64,000 nt of DNA from positions 1-64,000 of the forward strand of contig JAATEV010000018.1 in assembly GCA_015655585.1 (NCBI GenBank). Reading direction: 5' to 3'. Under the pieces are notes generated by a model. The model made no database searches and was not told where the DNA came from. It was given only the letters and a program-made list of their open reading frames with translations. Positions 15,325 through 24,562 of the stretch are shown here, one piece after another. The translations under genes were made by a program, and so were the position numbers. The DNA comes from Terriglobales bacterium (lineage in GTDB: Bacteria > Acidobacteriota > Terriglobia > Terriglobales > Acidobacteriaceae). Positions within the stretch are counted from its first letter, which is position 1. Each line of letters opens with the position of its first letter.

Positions 15325-16008
15325 CTATGGAGCCAGTGATCGAGCAGACTGGACGGGGTAGACGCTTGAATCGACTTTGAAGAGAGAAGGATCGGGCTCG
15401 CCCTGTTTGAATTGAGAGACTGTTTCGGTTCTTGTGGTTCCGCTTTGCAGGTCTTCGAGGGTTTGTTCAAGCACGACGCCGAGAGTATTCGATATCCAAT
15501 ACTCTTCTGTTACCTTGCTCTCTGCCCGGGTTCCGTCAGCCGCTGCGGGAATAACCCTGGTGAAGCGAAATCCCTCCGCCTGAAGTCCGCGGATCATGCG
15601 GGAAGGCAACCGCTCCACACTCCAGACTTTGGCGATGACCTCAGGACGAGGCATAGGAGCCACACTGGCGGTTTTCGTCGCAGGGTACAGGATGGTGTCT
15701 GTACTCTTGCCGGGATCCTTGATAGACACGGCACTCAGGCGTCCGTCCTTGTAGAAAGACTCCTCGCACACGAGGCCTGCCGAGTTGCGGTAGACGTCCA
15801 TTTCGGAGACGTAAGTCTGCGGCCCATTGGTTCCGTTTACGCTCGTAGCTGTCCGGGTGAGCTTCAGGGTGTAGGGCGCATTCGCCCGTCCCCAGATGGC
15901 CGGGTCCACTCTTGGCGGAATCGCAGGCAGTTCCTGCGACAAGCTGGAGGTTGCGGGCAGAATGCAAGCAAGTGCGAAGGCAATGCAGAGACCAGAACGA
16001 ATACCCAT
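15325..16008 (-). CDS. Secreted protein of unknown function (227 aa)
   Basis: The signal peptide (LCIAFALACILPATSSLSQ) has cleavage near residue 25. The mature part has ANAPYTLKLTRTATSVNG, YVSEMDVYRNSAGLVCEESF, and later SRMIRGLQAEGFRFTRVIP and EEYWISNTLGVVLEQTL. The pattern recalls acidobacterial beta-rich secreted proteins found near VWFA or TIGR03435 genes, but I cannot name a family. AGGAGAGG precedes the ATG. It is divergent from the TIGR03435 gene, with about 200 nt between starts. Confidence 0.65.
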   Translation of the reverse strand: MGIRSGLCIAFALACILPATSSLSQELPAIPPRVDPAIWGRANAPYTLKLTRTATSVNGTNGPQTYVSEMDVYRNSAGLVCEESFYKDGRLSAVSIKDPGKSTDTILYPATKTASVAPMPRPEVIAKVWSVERLPSRMIRGLQAEGFRFTRVIPAAADGTRAESKVTEEYWISNTLGVVLEQTLEDLQSGTTRTETVSQFKQGEPDPSLFKVDSSVYPVQSARSLAP

Positions 16009-16210
16009 GGTTCCTCTCCTTGAACGGGCACATCTGAATCTGCGATCAGCTTACTCGCAGAGATGTTGTTTTGGGAATCCCAAAAACAACGGCGCTTTCG
16101 GTAACTTTGGCCATACCAGAGTTCAATCAGAGCAACGACCTTATCGCCAAAGTGCGGGCTTCGCTCTAACGCGGGAGCAAGAGGAGAGTCTAATTCCCAA
16201 TGACACCCCC

Positions 16211-16984
16211 ATGGCAACTCCAAGATGCATGGCGTTAGCGATCCTGCTCGCAGCCGGTTCCGTCGCGATCGCCGCCGCTCAAACCAGCGCCAGCCAGACG
16301 GCTGCTCCTGCATTTGAGGTGGCGTCGATCCGCCCCCATCAGCCCCCTTTGCAGACCATTATGGGCTTCGAGGCATCGGGTCCTCGACTCAAGCTCGAAG
16401 GATATACGCTACGCGGGCTCATCATGGAGGCATACGGCCTCCGGAACTATCAGGTCTCCATTCCAGCGGAGGACAACACCTTCTTCGACGTGGCCGCAAA
16501 AGCGGAAGGTGAGGGCTCGCCGACAAGAGCCGAGTTCAGGCAGATGTTGCAGTCGCTTCTGGCCGAACGGTTCCACCTGAAGTTCCATTACGAACCGAAA
16601 GAGATGCCCGTCTACGCGTTAGTCGTCGGCAAGGGCGGCACAAAGTTCAAAGAGAGCTCCCCCGATACGATATCGAAAGGCCTCTTCATGGGCGTCAATG
16701 GCCGCAATCAGGTCATCACTGCTCCGCGCGAGACCATGGACTCCCTCGCCAACGACATCTGGGGCAGTTTTGTGGATCGACCGGTAGTGGACAGGACGGA
16801 CCTTCATGGGATGTACAACATCCGGCTGGAGGCCACTCCGGCATTCAGGCTCGCGAATCCGCAGCCGGAAGATATCAGCATCTTCACCGCCGTTCAGGAG
16901 CAGCTAGGCCTGAAGCTGGAACCCACCAAAGCCGATGTGCAGGTGTTGGTCGTAGACCACGCGGAGAAACCACTGGAAAACTAA
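16211..16984 (+). CDS. TIGR03435-family secreted protein
   Basis: 257 residues. A signal peptide (MALAILLAAGSVAIAAAQ) is followed by the hallmark opening of this Soli-specific family: FEVASIRPHQP, then LKLEGYTLRGLIMEAYGL, FFDVAAKAEG, LLAERFHLKFHYEPKEMPVYALVV, and the closing RPVVDRTDLHGMYNIRLEATP. The family is expanded in Acidobacteria and its function is unknown. The start at ATG 16211 is the first in-frame Met before the signal peptide; the AGGAG nearby is rather distant (about 24 nt), so the start is tentative. Confidence 0.88.
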   Translation: MATPRCMALAILLAAGSVAIAAAQTSASQTAAPAFEVASIRPHQPPLQTIMGFEASGPRLKLEGYTLRGLIMEAYGLRNYQVSIPAEDNTFFDVAAKAEGEGSPTRAEFRQMLQSLLAERFHLKFHYEPKEMPVYALVVGKGGTKFKESSPDTISKGLFMGVNGRNQVITAPRETMDSLANDIWGSFVDRPVVDRTDLHGMYNIRLEATPAFRLANPQPEDISIFTAVQEQLGLKLEPTKADVQVLVVDHAEKPLEN

Positions 16985-17012
16985 CGGCATCTCTCTGCAT
17001 CAGTAGTGTGGC

Positions 17013-17330
17013 CTAATGCTGACTGACCATGTGATAAGAGACGATCGGGTTTCCCTGAGAGCATTCAAGTTCTACGGTGCGTCCGCTTGAAAGAGTGTAA
17101 GAAACCATGCGCGATTGGTTGCCAGAGCTATCGCTGCGCAACAAGTTGACGATTACTGTACTGGGCTGACTATTGGTAGTAGCCGGAGGATCGGACAGCA
17201 CCCACATTCCGCCCTGCTTCGCCTTCACACATCGGTTCTCTGGATTCGAGTCGAGACGCAACACCACAGATTGAGCGTTACCGGCGGTCGAGAAGAGGAC
17301 GCCGACCGCAACTAGGATTGAAAGTCGCAT
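17013..17330 (-). CDS. Small secreted protein of unknown function (105 aa)
   Basis: Starts MRLSILVAVGVLFSTAGNAQ, a signal peptide with cleavage after NAQ. GAGG 5 nt upstream fixes the ATG at 17330 and rules out a longer in-frame extension. The mature part has two Cys (NRCVKAKQGGMWVL and VELECSQGNP) that may pair, with a Ser/Thr/Gln-rich middle. No family recognised. The region is less GC-rich than the neighbours. Confidence 0.6.
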   Translation of the reverse strand: MRLSILVAVGVLFSTAGNAQSVVLRLDSNPENRCVKAKQGGMWVLSDPPATTNSQPSTVIVNLLRSDSSGNQSRMVSYTLSSGRTVELECSQGNPIVSYHMVSQH

Positions 17331-17539
17331 GTATCCTCTTCCACCTACGAACGCGTCGATGATAACAAATTTCGTCGGAACGTTCTTATTCGATGCTATG
17401 ACTAACCGAAGAACGAAAGCCCACAGGACATGGCGGAGTTGCCGGTAGTGGCTATGGCCACTCGAACGTAGTTTCCGCAAAACGGCATTTGCGGCAACTT
17501 TGATTTCCGCAGAATTCGAACTGGTTCATTATCAGTCCG

Positions 17540-19351
17540 TTACTCCAGCGAAGTAACCCGCCACATCCCCCGCACCGAATTACCAAGAAAGACCTCAGCC
17601 CCTCGCAGATCCGCCAGCGTCAAAACCCGCTCCTCCGCCCCAGTCTCCAGCAAATGCTGCCGATAAATCCCCGGCAAAACTCCCGACTCCAGCGGCGGCG
17701 TAAACAGCTTGCCATCCACTCGCACAAATACATTGCTGATAGCCCCTTCTGTAATCTCCCCGCGCTCGTTCAAAAAGATCACCTCATCAAAACCCTCCGC
17801 CCGAGCCGCTACGAACTCCCGGTCATAAAGCCCCCGCTCAGTCGTCTTATGCCGCAACCAAACATCCCCCGAGTCCACTCGCTCCCGCGAGACCTTCACC
17901 CTCCCCCCCGGAGCTTCCGTCAGCTTCGTACTCGTAATCTTCGTACTCCCCCGCGCATCCAGCAGCAGACGCACCCGCACCCGTTCGCCCGGCTGAAACT
18001 CCTTCGCCGCCTCCATCACCTGAGTCGCAACCGCATCCCGGTCGCATACAAACCCGAAGTACTCCGCCGATCCCGCCAGCCGGTCCAGATGCATCTCCAG
18101 CAGAAAGTATTCGCCCTCCCAAAGCATCGTCTCGATCAGTTCGAACTCCCGCCGCCGCGCAAGAAACCCAGCCTTCAACAAGCATTCTTCATACTCGTCC
18201 GAAGCCTTCGAGTCCGCCACAATCCCCCCGCCAACCCCCATCGCCGCCTCGCCATCCTGCAAAACCAGCGTCCGTATCGCCACGTTAAACGTCGCCCGCC
18301 CGCCCGGAGCGAAGTACCCAATCGCCCCCGTATACACCCCGCGCGGCCCCCGCTCCAACTCTCGGATAATCTCCATCGTCCGATGCTTCGGTGCCCCCGT
18401 AATCGACCCGCTGGGGAAGATGCCTTTGAAGATCTCGTAGTACGAAAGTCCCGGCCGCAGCCGCCCCGAGACCGTCGAAGTCATCTGCAACAGCGTCGCG
18501 TACTTCTCCACGCGGAACAGGTCGTCCACCTCCACGCTGCCCATCTCGCACACCCGCCCCAGGTCGTTCCGCAGCAGGTCCACGATCATCACATGCTCGG
18601 CGCGATTCTTCTCGTCCCGCGCCAGCCGCAGCATCTGCTCGGCATCTTCCGCGACATCCAGCCCCCGAGGCATCGTGCCCTTCATCGGCCGGGTAACAAT
18701 CCGCCCATCCTCGATCCTGAAGAACAACTCCGGCGAGAGCGAAAGCACATGCCGCCCCGCAACATTGAGCAACGCCCCATAGGCCACCGGCTGCTGCCGC
18801 ATCAGCGCGCCAAATGCCGCCTCGGCTGAAAGCTCCGTCCTCACCCGCACCGAATCGGTAAAGTTGACCTGATAAGTCTCCCCCGCGGCGATGTACTCCT
18901 TGATCTTCGCGATCCTCTCGCCATACTCCTTCCGCGAGATCGACAGCCCCACCGCCTCCGCAAACGCCCCGGCATCTCCAGCCGCATCGCCCTCCAGCAG
19001 CTCACCCGAAGCATGGTCGAAGCTCACGCACTCGCGATACACCCCGAACCAAGCCAGCGGCATCTCCTCCGCGCCCGCATCCACAGCAGCGGCGATCCCT
19101 TCAAAGTGATACCCGCACTCATATCCCACATACCCGGCGACAAAACACCCCTCCACCAGAGCTTCCTCCACCCCGCGAAACAGCTCCGGCATCTCCGCCA
19201 GTCGCCGCGCCTCCAGCACCCGCACCGGCTCCACAAACAGCAGGCTCCGCCTGTTCTCCTCGTCGAAGCGAGCCGTCTCCAGCAGCACCGACCCCGGTCT
19301 CTCCGCCGCTACGCGGCGCATCCAGCCCGGAAGCTCCAACCATCTCCTCAA
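17540..19351 (-). CDS. pabB-pabC: Fused aminodeoxychorismate synthase I / aminodeoxychorismate lyase
   Basis: Makes p-aminobenzoate for folate from chorismate. Residues ~1-400 are a PabB-type chorismate-binding module (RIVTRPMKGTMPRG, SGSITGAPKHRTMEIIRELE, GVGGGIVADS). Residues ~405-603 are a class IV PLP aminotransferase/lyase module (KTTERGLYDREF, GFDEVIFLNERGEITEG, NVFVRVDGK). The first codon taken is TTG at 19351, one base after the acylase stop; a TTG at 19339 behind GAGGAG is an alternative. The tight junction suggests co-translation with the acylase gene upstream. The glutamine amidotransferase PabA is not in the window. Confidence 0.92.
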   Translation of the reverse strand: MRRWLELPGWMRRVAAERPGSVLLETARFDEENRRSLLFVEPVRVLEARRLAEMPELFRGVEEALVEGCFVAGYVGYECGYHFEGIAAAVDAGAEEMPLAWFGVYRECVSFDHASGELLEGDAAGDAGAFAEAVGLSISRKEYGERIAKIKEYIAAGETYQVNFTDSVRVRTELSAEAAFGALMRQQPVAYGALLNVAGRHVLSLSPELFFRIEDGRIVTRPMKGTMPRGLDVAEDAEQMLRLARDEKNRAEHVMIVDLLRNDLGRVCEMGSVEVDDLFRVEKYATLLQMTSTVSGRLRPGLSYYEIFKGIFPSGSITGAPKHRTMEIIRELERGPRGVYTGAIGYFAPGGRATFNVAIRTLVLQDGEAAMGVGGGIVADSKASDEYEECLLKAGFLARRREFELIETMLWEGEYFLLEMHLDRLAGSAEYFGFVCDRDAVATQVMEAAKEFQPGERVRVRLLLDARGSTKITSTKLTEAPGGRVKVSRERVDSGDVWLRHKTTERGLYDREFVAARAEGFDEVIFLNERGEITEGAISNVFVRVDGKLFTPPLESGVLPGIYRQHLLETGAEERVLTLADLRGAEVFLGNSVRGMWRVTSLE

Positions 19352-19352
19352 C

Positions 19353-21593
19353 TTAATTCCCCGGATGATACTCGCGCTCCGTGTGCCCCTTCAGTTGCTC
19401 GCGATAGAAGTACACCTCCCGCAGAGCGCCCGTGCTGTACCGCTGCGCCTGGTCGCCAAAGTGCTTCGAAGCCGGATCGCCGCTCTCCCCGCCCGCCGTC
19501 ACCGCCTTCGCCCTCACCTTGTCGCCGAACTCCACCACCGCCACAAAGCTGTTCCCGCTCGTGCCGTACCACTTCTTCGTACCCGGATAAGACTTCGCCC
19601 CAAACGAAGCCAGCGATCCCCACAGCGACGAAGTGAACCCCACCGGAATGCTCGGCTTCGCATCGTCGAACGGCTGCACAATCGCCCCATTCACCCGCTG
19701 ATACCGATTGATCTCCCCCCACGGAATCTTCCACGAGGAGCCAGCGCCAAAGTCCGCCGCCAGCTTGTCCGAGGCCGCCGCCAGCGAGGCCAGCAGCACC
19801 TTCCCCGGCACCTGCACAGCAATAAACTCCGCCGCCGGAGTCCCACCTCCCCGCGCCGCTCCGCCCGCCTCACGCCGAACCTCTTCGCCCCAGAACACGG
19901 CCAGCGAAGTAGGCACCGAACCCACCGCCCACCGCCGATCCCACGCCTTCAGCAGAGCCACCTGCTCGGCAACCTTAGCCTTGGCAGGATCACCCGCCGG
20001 AGCCGCATCCCAGGCCTTCACCAGCGCCGGCAGCGTAATCTCGAACCACGGCAGATAGCTGTCATAAGCCGCCCCAATCAGCGAGTCCAGCGTAAAGTCC
20101 CGCTTGTCCTTCAGCACGCGAATCGCGTGCAGCCCCCGCGCCGACTCCGTTCCCATCTCCACATACGACGGAAAGTCCGCCTTCTTCAAGCTGTCCACGC
20201 CCGCGCCCCACCACGGCGAATTATTCGCGTTGTACAGCCATCCATTCTTCGGGTTCAGCAGGTGCGGAACCGCCTCCAGCGTCATCAACCCATGCCAGTC
20301 CGTCGCGGGATCGCTTCCATCCACCGGCTTCGTAAAGTCGAACCGCGTCTCCCGCTTCGGAATATAGTTCCCATGCCAGTAAGCGATGTCCCCATCCGCA
20401 TCCGCGAAGATCGTATTGTTCGACGAGTTCGCCATCAGCTCCATCGTCTTCTGATACTCCTTATAGCTCCGAGCCTTCGTCCGCAGGTACGACTGCTCCA
20501 GCGCCTCCACCGGCCTCTGCATCAGCGCAATCGTTACCCACTTGCCGTCCAGCCGCCGAGTCACCGGCCCATGCTTCGTCTTGTAGATCGTGAACCGCCT
20601 CTCCGCCATCCCACCAGCGGTCTTGTACGGAACCACAACCTCCTTCGCAATCATCGGCAGCTCTTCCTTGCCGTACTTGTAGAAGAACTTGCCATTGCGC
20701 TCAACCACCGTCTCCACAAACTCATCCACCGCATCCACGCCGCTCGAAGTATGCATCCACCCCGCGCGATCATTGAAGCCCTGATAGATAAAGAACTGCC
20801 CCCAGGTCACCGCGCCGTAAGTATTCAGACCTTCGTCGCTCACCATCTGCAACTCCGACCGGAAGAAGAACGAAGTATGCGGATTAATCAGCAGCAGCGA
20901 GTGATGTCCCGCCGTATTCGAAGGCCCAATCGCAATCCCGTTCGAACCCGAAGGCTCCTTCATCAACTCATCTTCCACATCGAGACGATCATCCACACGA
21001 GCCACCGTAACCCCACGCGAATCTGCAGCCGCCACCGAAGCGGGCTTCCCATAAAAAGCCTCCAACTGCCCCAGATCCACCCGCTCCATGTCCCCGCCAA
21101 TGCTCCCCTCGGTAAACGAGAGAGCCGTCCAGGGCTCAAAGTGCCGAATCACCCGAGGCTTCACCTCCGGATGCTTCGCCAGATAAAAATTCAACCCATC
21201 GGCAAACGAATCCATCAAAGCCTTCAGCCAAGCCGGACTCTTCGCATACTCCGCCTTCAGCTCCTCCGGATCGATAAACAGCCTCATCCGCAGGTCCTGA
21301 TACACCTTTCCCTCACCCTCCGCCTGGGCCAGCCAACCCATCGAGTTCAGGTAGTTCGTCTCCACGCGGTTGAAGTCGTCCTCGGCCTGCGCATACTCCA
21401 TCCCGAAGACGGCATCGGCGTCGGTCTTGCCATACACATGCGCAATCCCCCAGTCGTCCCGCACAATGGTCACGCTCTGCGCCTCGCGCTGCCACCGAGC
21501 CATCTCCGCCGCCGTAGCCGCATGAGCAACCGGACAAGCCAACATCGTCGCCGCAACCGCCAGAACCGTCTTCAAACCAGCCGTAGTCTTCAA
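19353..21593 (-). CDS. Penicillin-acylase-family Ntn hydrolase
   Basis: Periplasmic amidase family that includes penicillin G, AHL and cephalosporin acylases; the substrate here is unknown. About 746 residues. The start is taken at TTG 21593 because AGGAG lies exactly 6 nt upstream and a signal peptide (LKTVLAVAATMLACPVAHA) follows at once; a GTG at 21638 would add 15 hydrophilic residues. The alpha segment contains VTIVRDDWGIAHVYGKTDADA. The processing site is at EPSGSNGIAIGP, where Ser becomes the N-terminal nucleophile; HTSFFFRSELQMV and the Asn motif SSNNTIFADADGDIAYW follow. It is coupled to pabB-pabC. Confidence 0.9.
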   Translation of the reverse strand: MKTTAGLKTVLAVAATMLACPVAHAATAAEMARWQREAQSVTIVRDDWGIAHVYGKTDADAVFGMEYAQAEDDFNRVETNYLNSMGWLAQAEGEGKVYQDLRMRLFIDPEELKAEYAKSPAWLKALMDSFADGLNFYLAKHPEVKPRVIRHFEPWTALSFTEGSIGGDMERVDLGQLEAFYGKPASVAAADSRGVTVARVDDRLDVEDELMKEPSGSNGIAIGPSNTAGHHSLLLINPHTSFFFRSELQMVSDEGLNTYGAVTWGQFFIYQGFNDRAGWMHTSSGVDAVDEFVETVVERNGKFFYKYGKEELPMIAKEVVVPYKTAGGMAERRFTIYKTKHGPVTRRLDGKWVTIALMQRPVEALEQSYLRTKARSYKEYQKTMELMANSSNNTIFADADGDIAYWHGNYIPKRETRFDFTKPVDGSDPATDWHGLMTLEAVPHLLNPKNGWLYNANNSPWWGAGVDSLKKADFPSYVEMGTESARGLHAIRVLKDKRDFTLDSLIGAAYDSYLPWFEITLPALVKAWDAAPAGDPAKAKVAEQVALLKAWDRRWAVGSVPTSLAVFWGEEVRREAGGAARGGGTPAAEFIAVQVPGKVLLASLAAASDKLAADFGAGSSWKIPWGEINRYQRVNGAIVQPFDDAKPSIPVGFTSSLWGSLASFGAKSYPGTKKWYGTSGNSFVAVVEFGDKVRAKAVTAGGESGDPASKHFGDQAQRYSTGALREVYFYREQLKGHTEREYHPGN

Positions 21594-21667
21594 AACTCTC
21601 TCCTCAACATCAAAACGGGGATGGTTCGAGTCTGCCACACTTTCCCTGAACCATTAAACTCGCCACG

Positions 21668-22984
21668 CTAGACAGCTTGGATTTCCGACTGCGGTTCAGT
21701 TGGCATGATCCGGTATCCCCGTAGTCCATAAAAGATTACGAATCCATAGCAGAGGAACGGAACGAATAACGAGTGATGGATACCGTACCGGTCCGCGAGC
21801 CAACCCATCAGAACGGGTATCGCCGCACCTCCTACAATTCCTTGCACCAGGATTTCAGAAGCTCGCCCGGTAAGTGGCCCCAGCTCCGCCACGGCGAGCG
21901 TGAAGATGGTTGGAAACATAATCGAGTTGAACAGACCCACCAGGATGATCGTGACGACAGAGAACAGGCCATGTCCCAGGAAGGACGCAAGAACAAACAG
22001 GGCTGCGCCTGCCCCGGCCCAGGCTAGAAGCCGATTTGGAGCAAACCGCTGCATAACAGCAGACCCCGCGAACCTTCCAAGCGCGGTAAGGAGCCAAAAG
22101 AGTGAGAGCAGCTTCGCTCCGGTTTTGAGTGGCAGGTTTCCAATCTCCGGTTCAGCAAGGTATTTGACCAGGTAGCTGGCCACACTCACTTCGGCTCCCA
22201 CATAGATAAAGATGGCTATCGCGCCCAGGTATAGGTGTGGGTGATTCCAGATGCTGTCCTGCTTGGAATCCAGACTTCCCGGTCGAAAGTCGCGTGTCAT
22301 CTCAAGGCGGGGAAAACGATACAGGGCGATGGTGAGAGCGAGAATCACCATAGTTCCGGCAATGAGCAAGTACGGGAGCTTAATGCTCGTTGCCTGATGA
22401 ACTCTATACGCAGCCAGAGCGGCTTCACCTGACGGGCGCACTGCAGACTCAGCAACGCTTCCGAGGATGAGGATGCTACCGAAATACGGGGCAACGGTAT
22501 CTCCCAAAGTGTTGAAGGCCTGCGTCAAGTTCAATCTGCTGGCAGAGGAAGAAGGTGGCCCCAGGATTGCCACATACGGGTTTGCCGACACTTGAAGCGC
22601 GGTTATCCCTGCTCCTAGAACGATCTCTGCGACAAGGATGAATGAGTAAGACGCGACCGATGCAGCAGGCAACACGAGCAACGCCCCAACCCCAATAGCC
22701 AACAGCCCAACTACCATAGTTTTCTGGTAGCCGATCCACTCGATGAGCTTGCTGGATGGCTGCGCAAAGAGGAAGTAGGACCCGAAGAACGACAACTGGA
22801 CCAGCGATGCCTGCGTATAGCTCAGTCCGAAGATCACCTGAAGCCGCGGAATGAGCGTGTCGTTCAGAACGGTGCAGAAACCCCAAACGAAGAAGAGGGT
22901 TGTCACCATCGCCATCGCACTGTAGTTGGTCTTTTCGACTGGATCGATGTTGAATGGGGTGTGGCTCGCGTTTGCAACAGCCAT
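21668..22984 (-). CDS. MFS sugar:proton symporter, FucP/GluP type
   Basis: 438 residues, 12 predicted transmembrane helices. Hallmarks of the fucose/glucose-galactose branch are FFVWGFCTVLNDTLIPRLQ in helix 1, QLSFFGSYFLFAQPSSKLIEWIGYQ after helix 2, and NPYVAILGPPSSSASRLNLTQAFNTLG around helix 5. It probably imports a hexose, fucose or related sugar. The C terminus is short and cytoplasmic. It is divergent from the Gfo/Idh/MocA oxidoreductase, so the two may form one sugar-use locus. Confidence 0.93.
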   Translation of the reverse strand: MAVANASHTPFNIDPVEKTNYSAMAMVTTLFFVWGFCTVLNDTLIPRLQVIFGLSYTQASLVQLSFFGSYFLFAQPSSKLIEWIGYQKTMVVGLLAIGVGALLVLPAASVASYSFILVAEIVLGAGITALQVSANPYVAILGPPSSSASRLNLTQAFNTLGDTVAPYFGSILILGSVAESAVRPSGEAALAAYRVHQATSIKLPYLLIAGTMVILALTIALYRFPRLEMTRDFRPGSLDSKQDSIWNHPHLYLGAIAIFIYVGAEVSVASYLVKYLAEPEIGNLPLKTGAKLLSLFWLLTALGRFAGSAVMQRFAPNRLLAWAGAGAALFVLASFLGHGLFSVVTIILVGLFNSIMFPTIFTLAVAELGPLTGRASEILVQGIVGGAAIPVLMGWLADRYGIHHSLFVPFLCYGFVIFYGLRGYRIMPTEPQSEIQAV

Positions 22985-23215
22985 AAAAGGCAGCTCCGCT
23001 GGAAGAGTGGACTAGCTGGAAAGATCGCGTCCATCCTACGCGAGAGAGTCCAGCACTGGCTCAATTGGCGATTTAGCAACGATAAACGCGCATATCGTCA
23101 CTTGATTTTCAGATTTGCCAACCAGTGCATCACTACCCATAGCAAATCACCCACTCAACCATGTAACATGAACCGCGCACGAGGTCAGACCAATTCTCCA
23201 AGAGGCAACCCACAC

Positions 23216-24562
23216 ATGCCGCAAGACCAGACTCGCCGCAACTTCCTGAAAACCTCCGCTCTTACCGCTGCTGCCGCCTCCTTCAACGCCCGCAGCTACG
23301 CCGCCATCCTCGGTGCGAACGACCGCGTCAAAGTCGGCGTCATCGGCTGCGGCGACCGCATGAAGGGCGCTCTCATCCCCGCCTTTCAGGAAAACTGCAA
23401 GGACATGAACTTCGAATTCGTCGCCGTCTCTGACATCTGGAGCCGTCGCCGCGAAGAAGGCGCCGCCTTCATCCAGAAACTCAGCGGCAACACCATCGCC
23501 TCCGTCCGCAACAACGACGAGCTCTACGCCCGCAAAGACATCGACGCCGTCCTCATCGCCACCGCCGACTTCCAGCACGCCCGCCACGGTGCCGAGGCCG
23601 TCAACGCCGGGCGCGACGCCTACGTCGAAAAGCCCACCGCCCACACCATGGAGGACGCCCGCCTCTTCCGCGCCGCCGTCCACAAGACCGGCAAGATCGT
23701 GCAGGTAGGCACCCAGCGCCGCAGCACCCCCAGCTATCAAAAGGCCGCCGACTACATCAAGTCCGGTAAGTTCGGCGACATCGTCATGGTCGAGATGACC
23801 TGGAACGTCAACCAGCCCGGCCGCTGGCGTCGCCCCAAGGACGTGCCGCTCCTCAAGGAGCAGGACACCGACTGGAAGCGCTACCTCATGAACCGCCCCT
23901 ACGAGCCCTTCGACGCCCGCAAATACCTTGAGTTCCGCCTCTTCTGGCCCTACTCCTCCGGCATCCCCGACCAGTGGCTCGTCCACCAGATCGACACCGT
24001 CCACTGGTTCACCGGCCTGCCCCACCCGCGCTCCGTCGTGGCCAACGGCGGCATCTATCTCTGGAAAGACGGCCGCAAGAACTGGGACACCATGACCGCC
24101 GTCTTCGACTACGGCCCGCTCGACGACCTCACCAAAGGCTTCCAGGTCCAGTACTCCTCCCGCTTTACCAACTCCGCCGGAGGCGTCAAGGAGCTCTACT
24201 ACTCCAACGCCGGAATGATCGACATGGACAAGCAGACCATCTCCCCGGCCGGCGGTCTCACCGCCAAGTCCGCCGCGGAGATGAACCTCCAGGCCAACCT
24301 CCTGCCCGAGTCCTCTCTCGCCGTGGGCAAGGTGGACATGGCCACCGACGCCAACACCGGCGGCGACCCGCAGACCTCCGCCAACATGCGGAACTGGATG
24401 GAGTGCGTCCGCTCCCGCAAGACCCCCAACGCCAGCATCGAAGCGGGCTACAGCCACTCCATCGCGCTTTGCATGAACGTGGCTGCCATCCAGACCGGCC
24501 AGAAGGTCACCTTCGACGACAAGACCCAGCAGGTCATGGTAGGGGGCAAAGTCTATGCCTAA
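23216..24562 (+). CDS. Tat-exported Gfo/Idh/MocA-family oxidoreductase
   Basis: 448 residues. A twin-arginine signal (QTRRNFLKTSALTAAAA) is followed by an N-terminal Rossmann domain (VKVGVIGCGDRMKGALIP), EKPTAHTMEDARLF at the usual catalytic Lys-Pro position, and a C-terminal substrate domain (GIPDQWLVHQIDTVHWF, MRNWMECVRSRKTPNASIEAG). Such enzymes oxidise sugars or inositols with bound NAD(P) and are exported folded. The ATG at 23216 with AGAGG upstream is preferred over in-frame starts further 5'. The last 8 nt overlap the DUF6807 gene, implying translational coupling. Confidence 0.92.
   Translation: MPQDQTRRNFLKTSALTAAAASFNARSYAAILGANDRVKVGVIGCGDRMKGALIPAFQENCKDMNFEFVAVSDIWSRRREEGAAFIQKLSGNTIASVRNNDELYARKDIDAVLIATADFQHARHGAEAVNAGRDAYVEKPTAHTMEDARLFRAAVHKTGKIVQVGTQRRSTPSYQKAADYIKSGKFGDIVMVEMTWNVNQPGRWRRPKDVPLLKEQDTDWKRYLMNRPYEPFDARKYLEFRLFWPYSSGIPDQWLVHQIDTVHWFTGLPHPRSVVANGGIYLWKDGRKNWDTMTAVFDYGPLDDLTKGFQVQYSSRFTNSAGGVKELYYSNAGMIDMDKQTISPAGGLTAKSAAEMNLQANLLPESSLAVGKVDMATDANTGGDPQTSANMRNWMECVRSRKTPNASIEAGYSHSIALCMNVAAIQTGQKVTFDDKTQQVMVGGKVYA

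Noticed and set aside
19365-21671. Very long plus-strand open frame opposite the acylase gene
   Set aside because: High-GC shadow of the real gene: Arg/His/Pro-rich translation, no family, while the opposite strand has a complete Ntn hydrolase.
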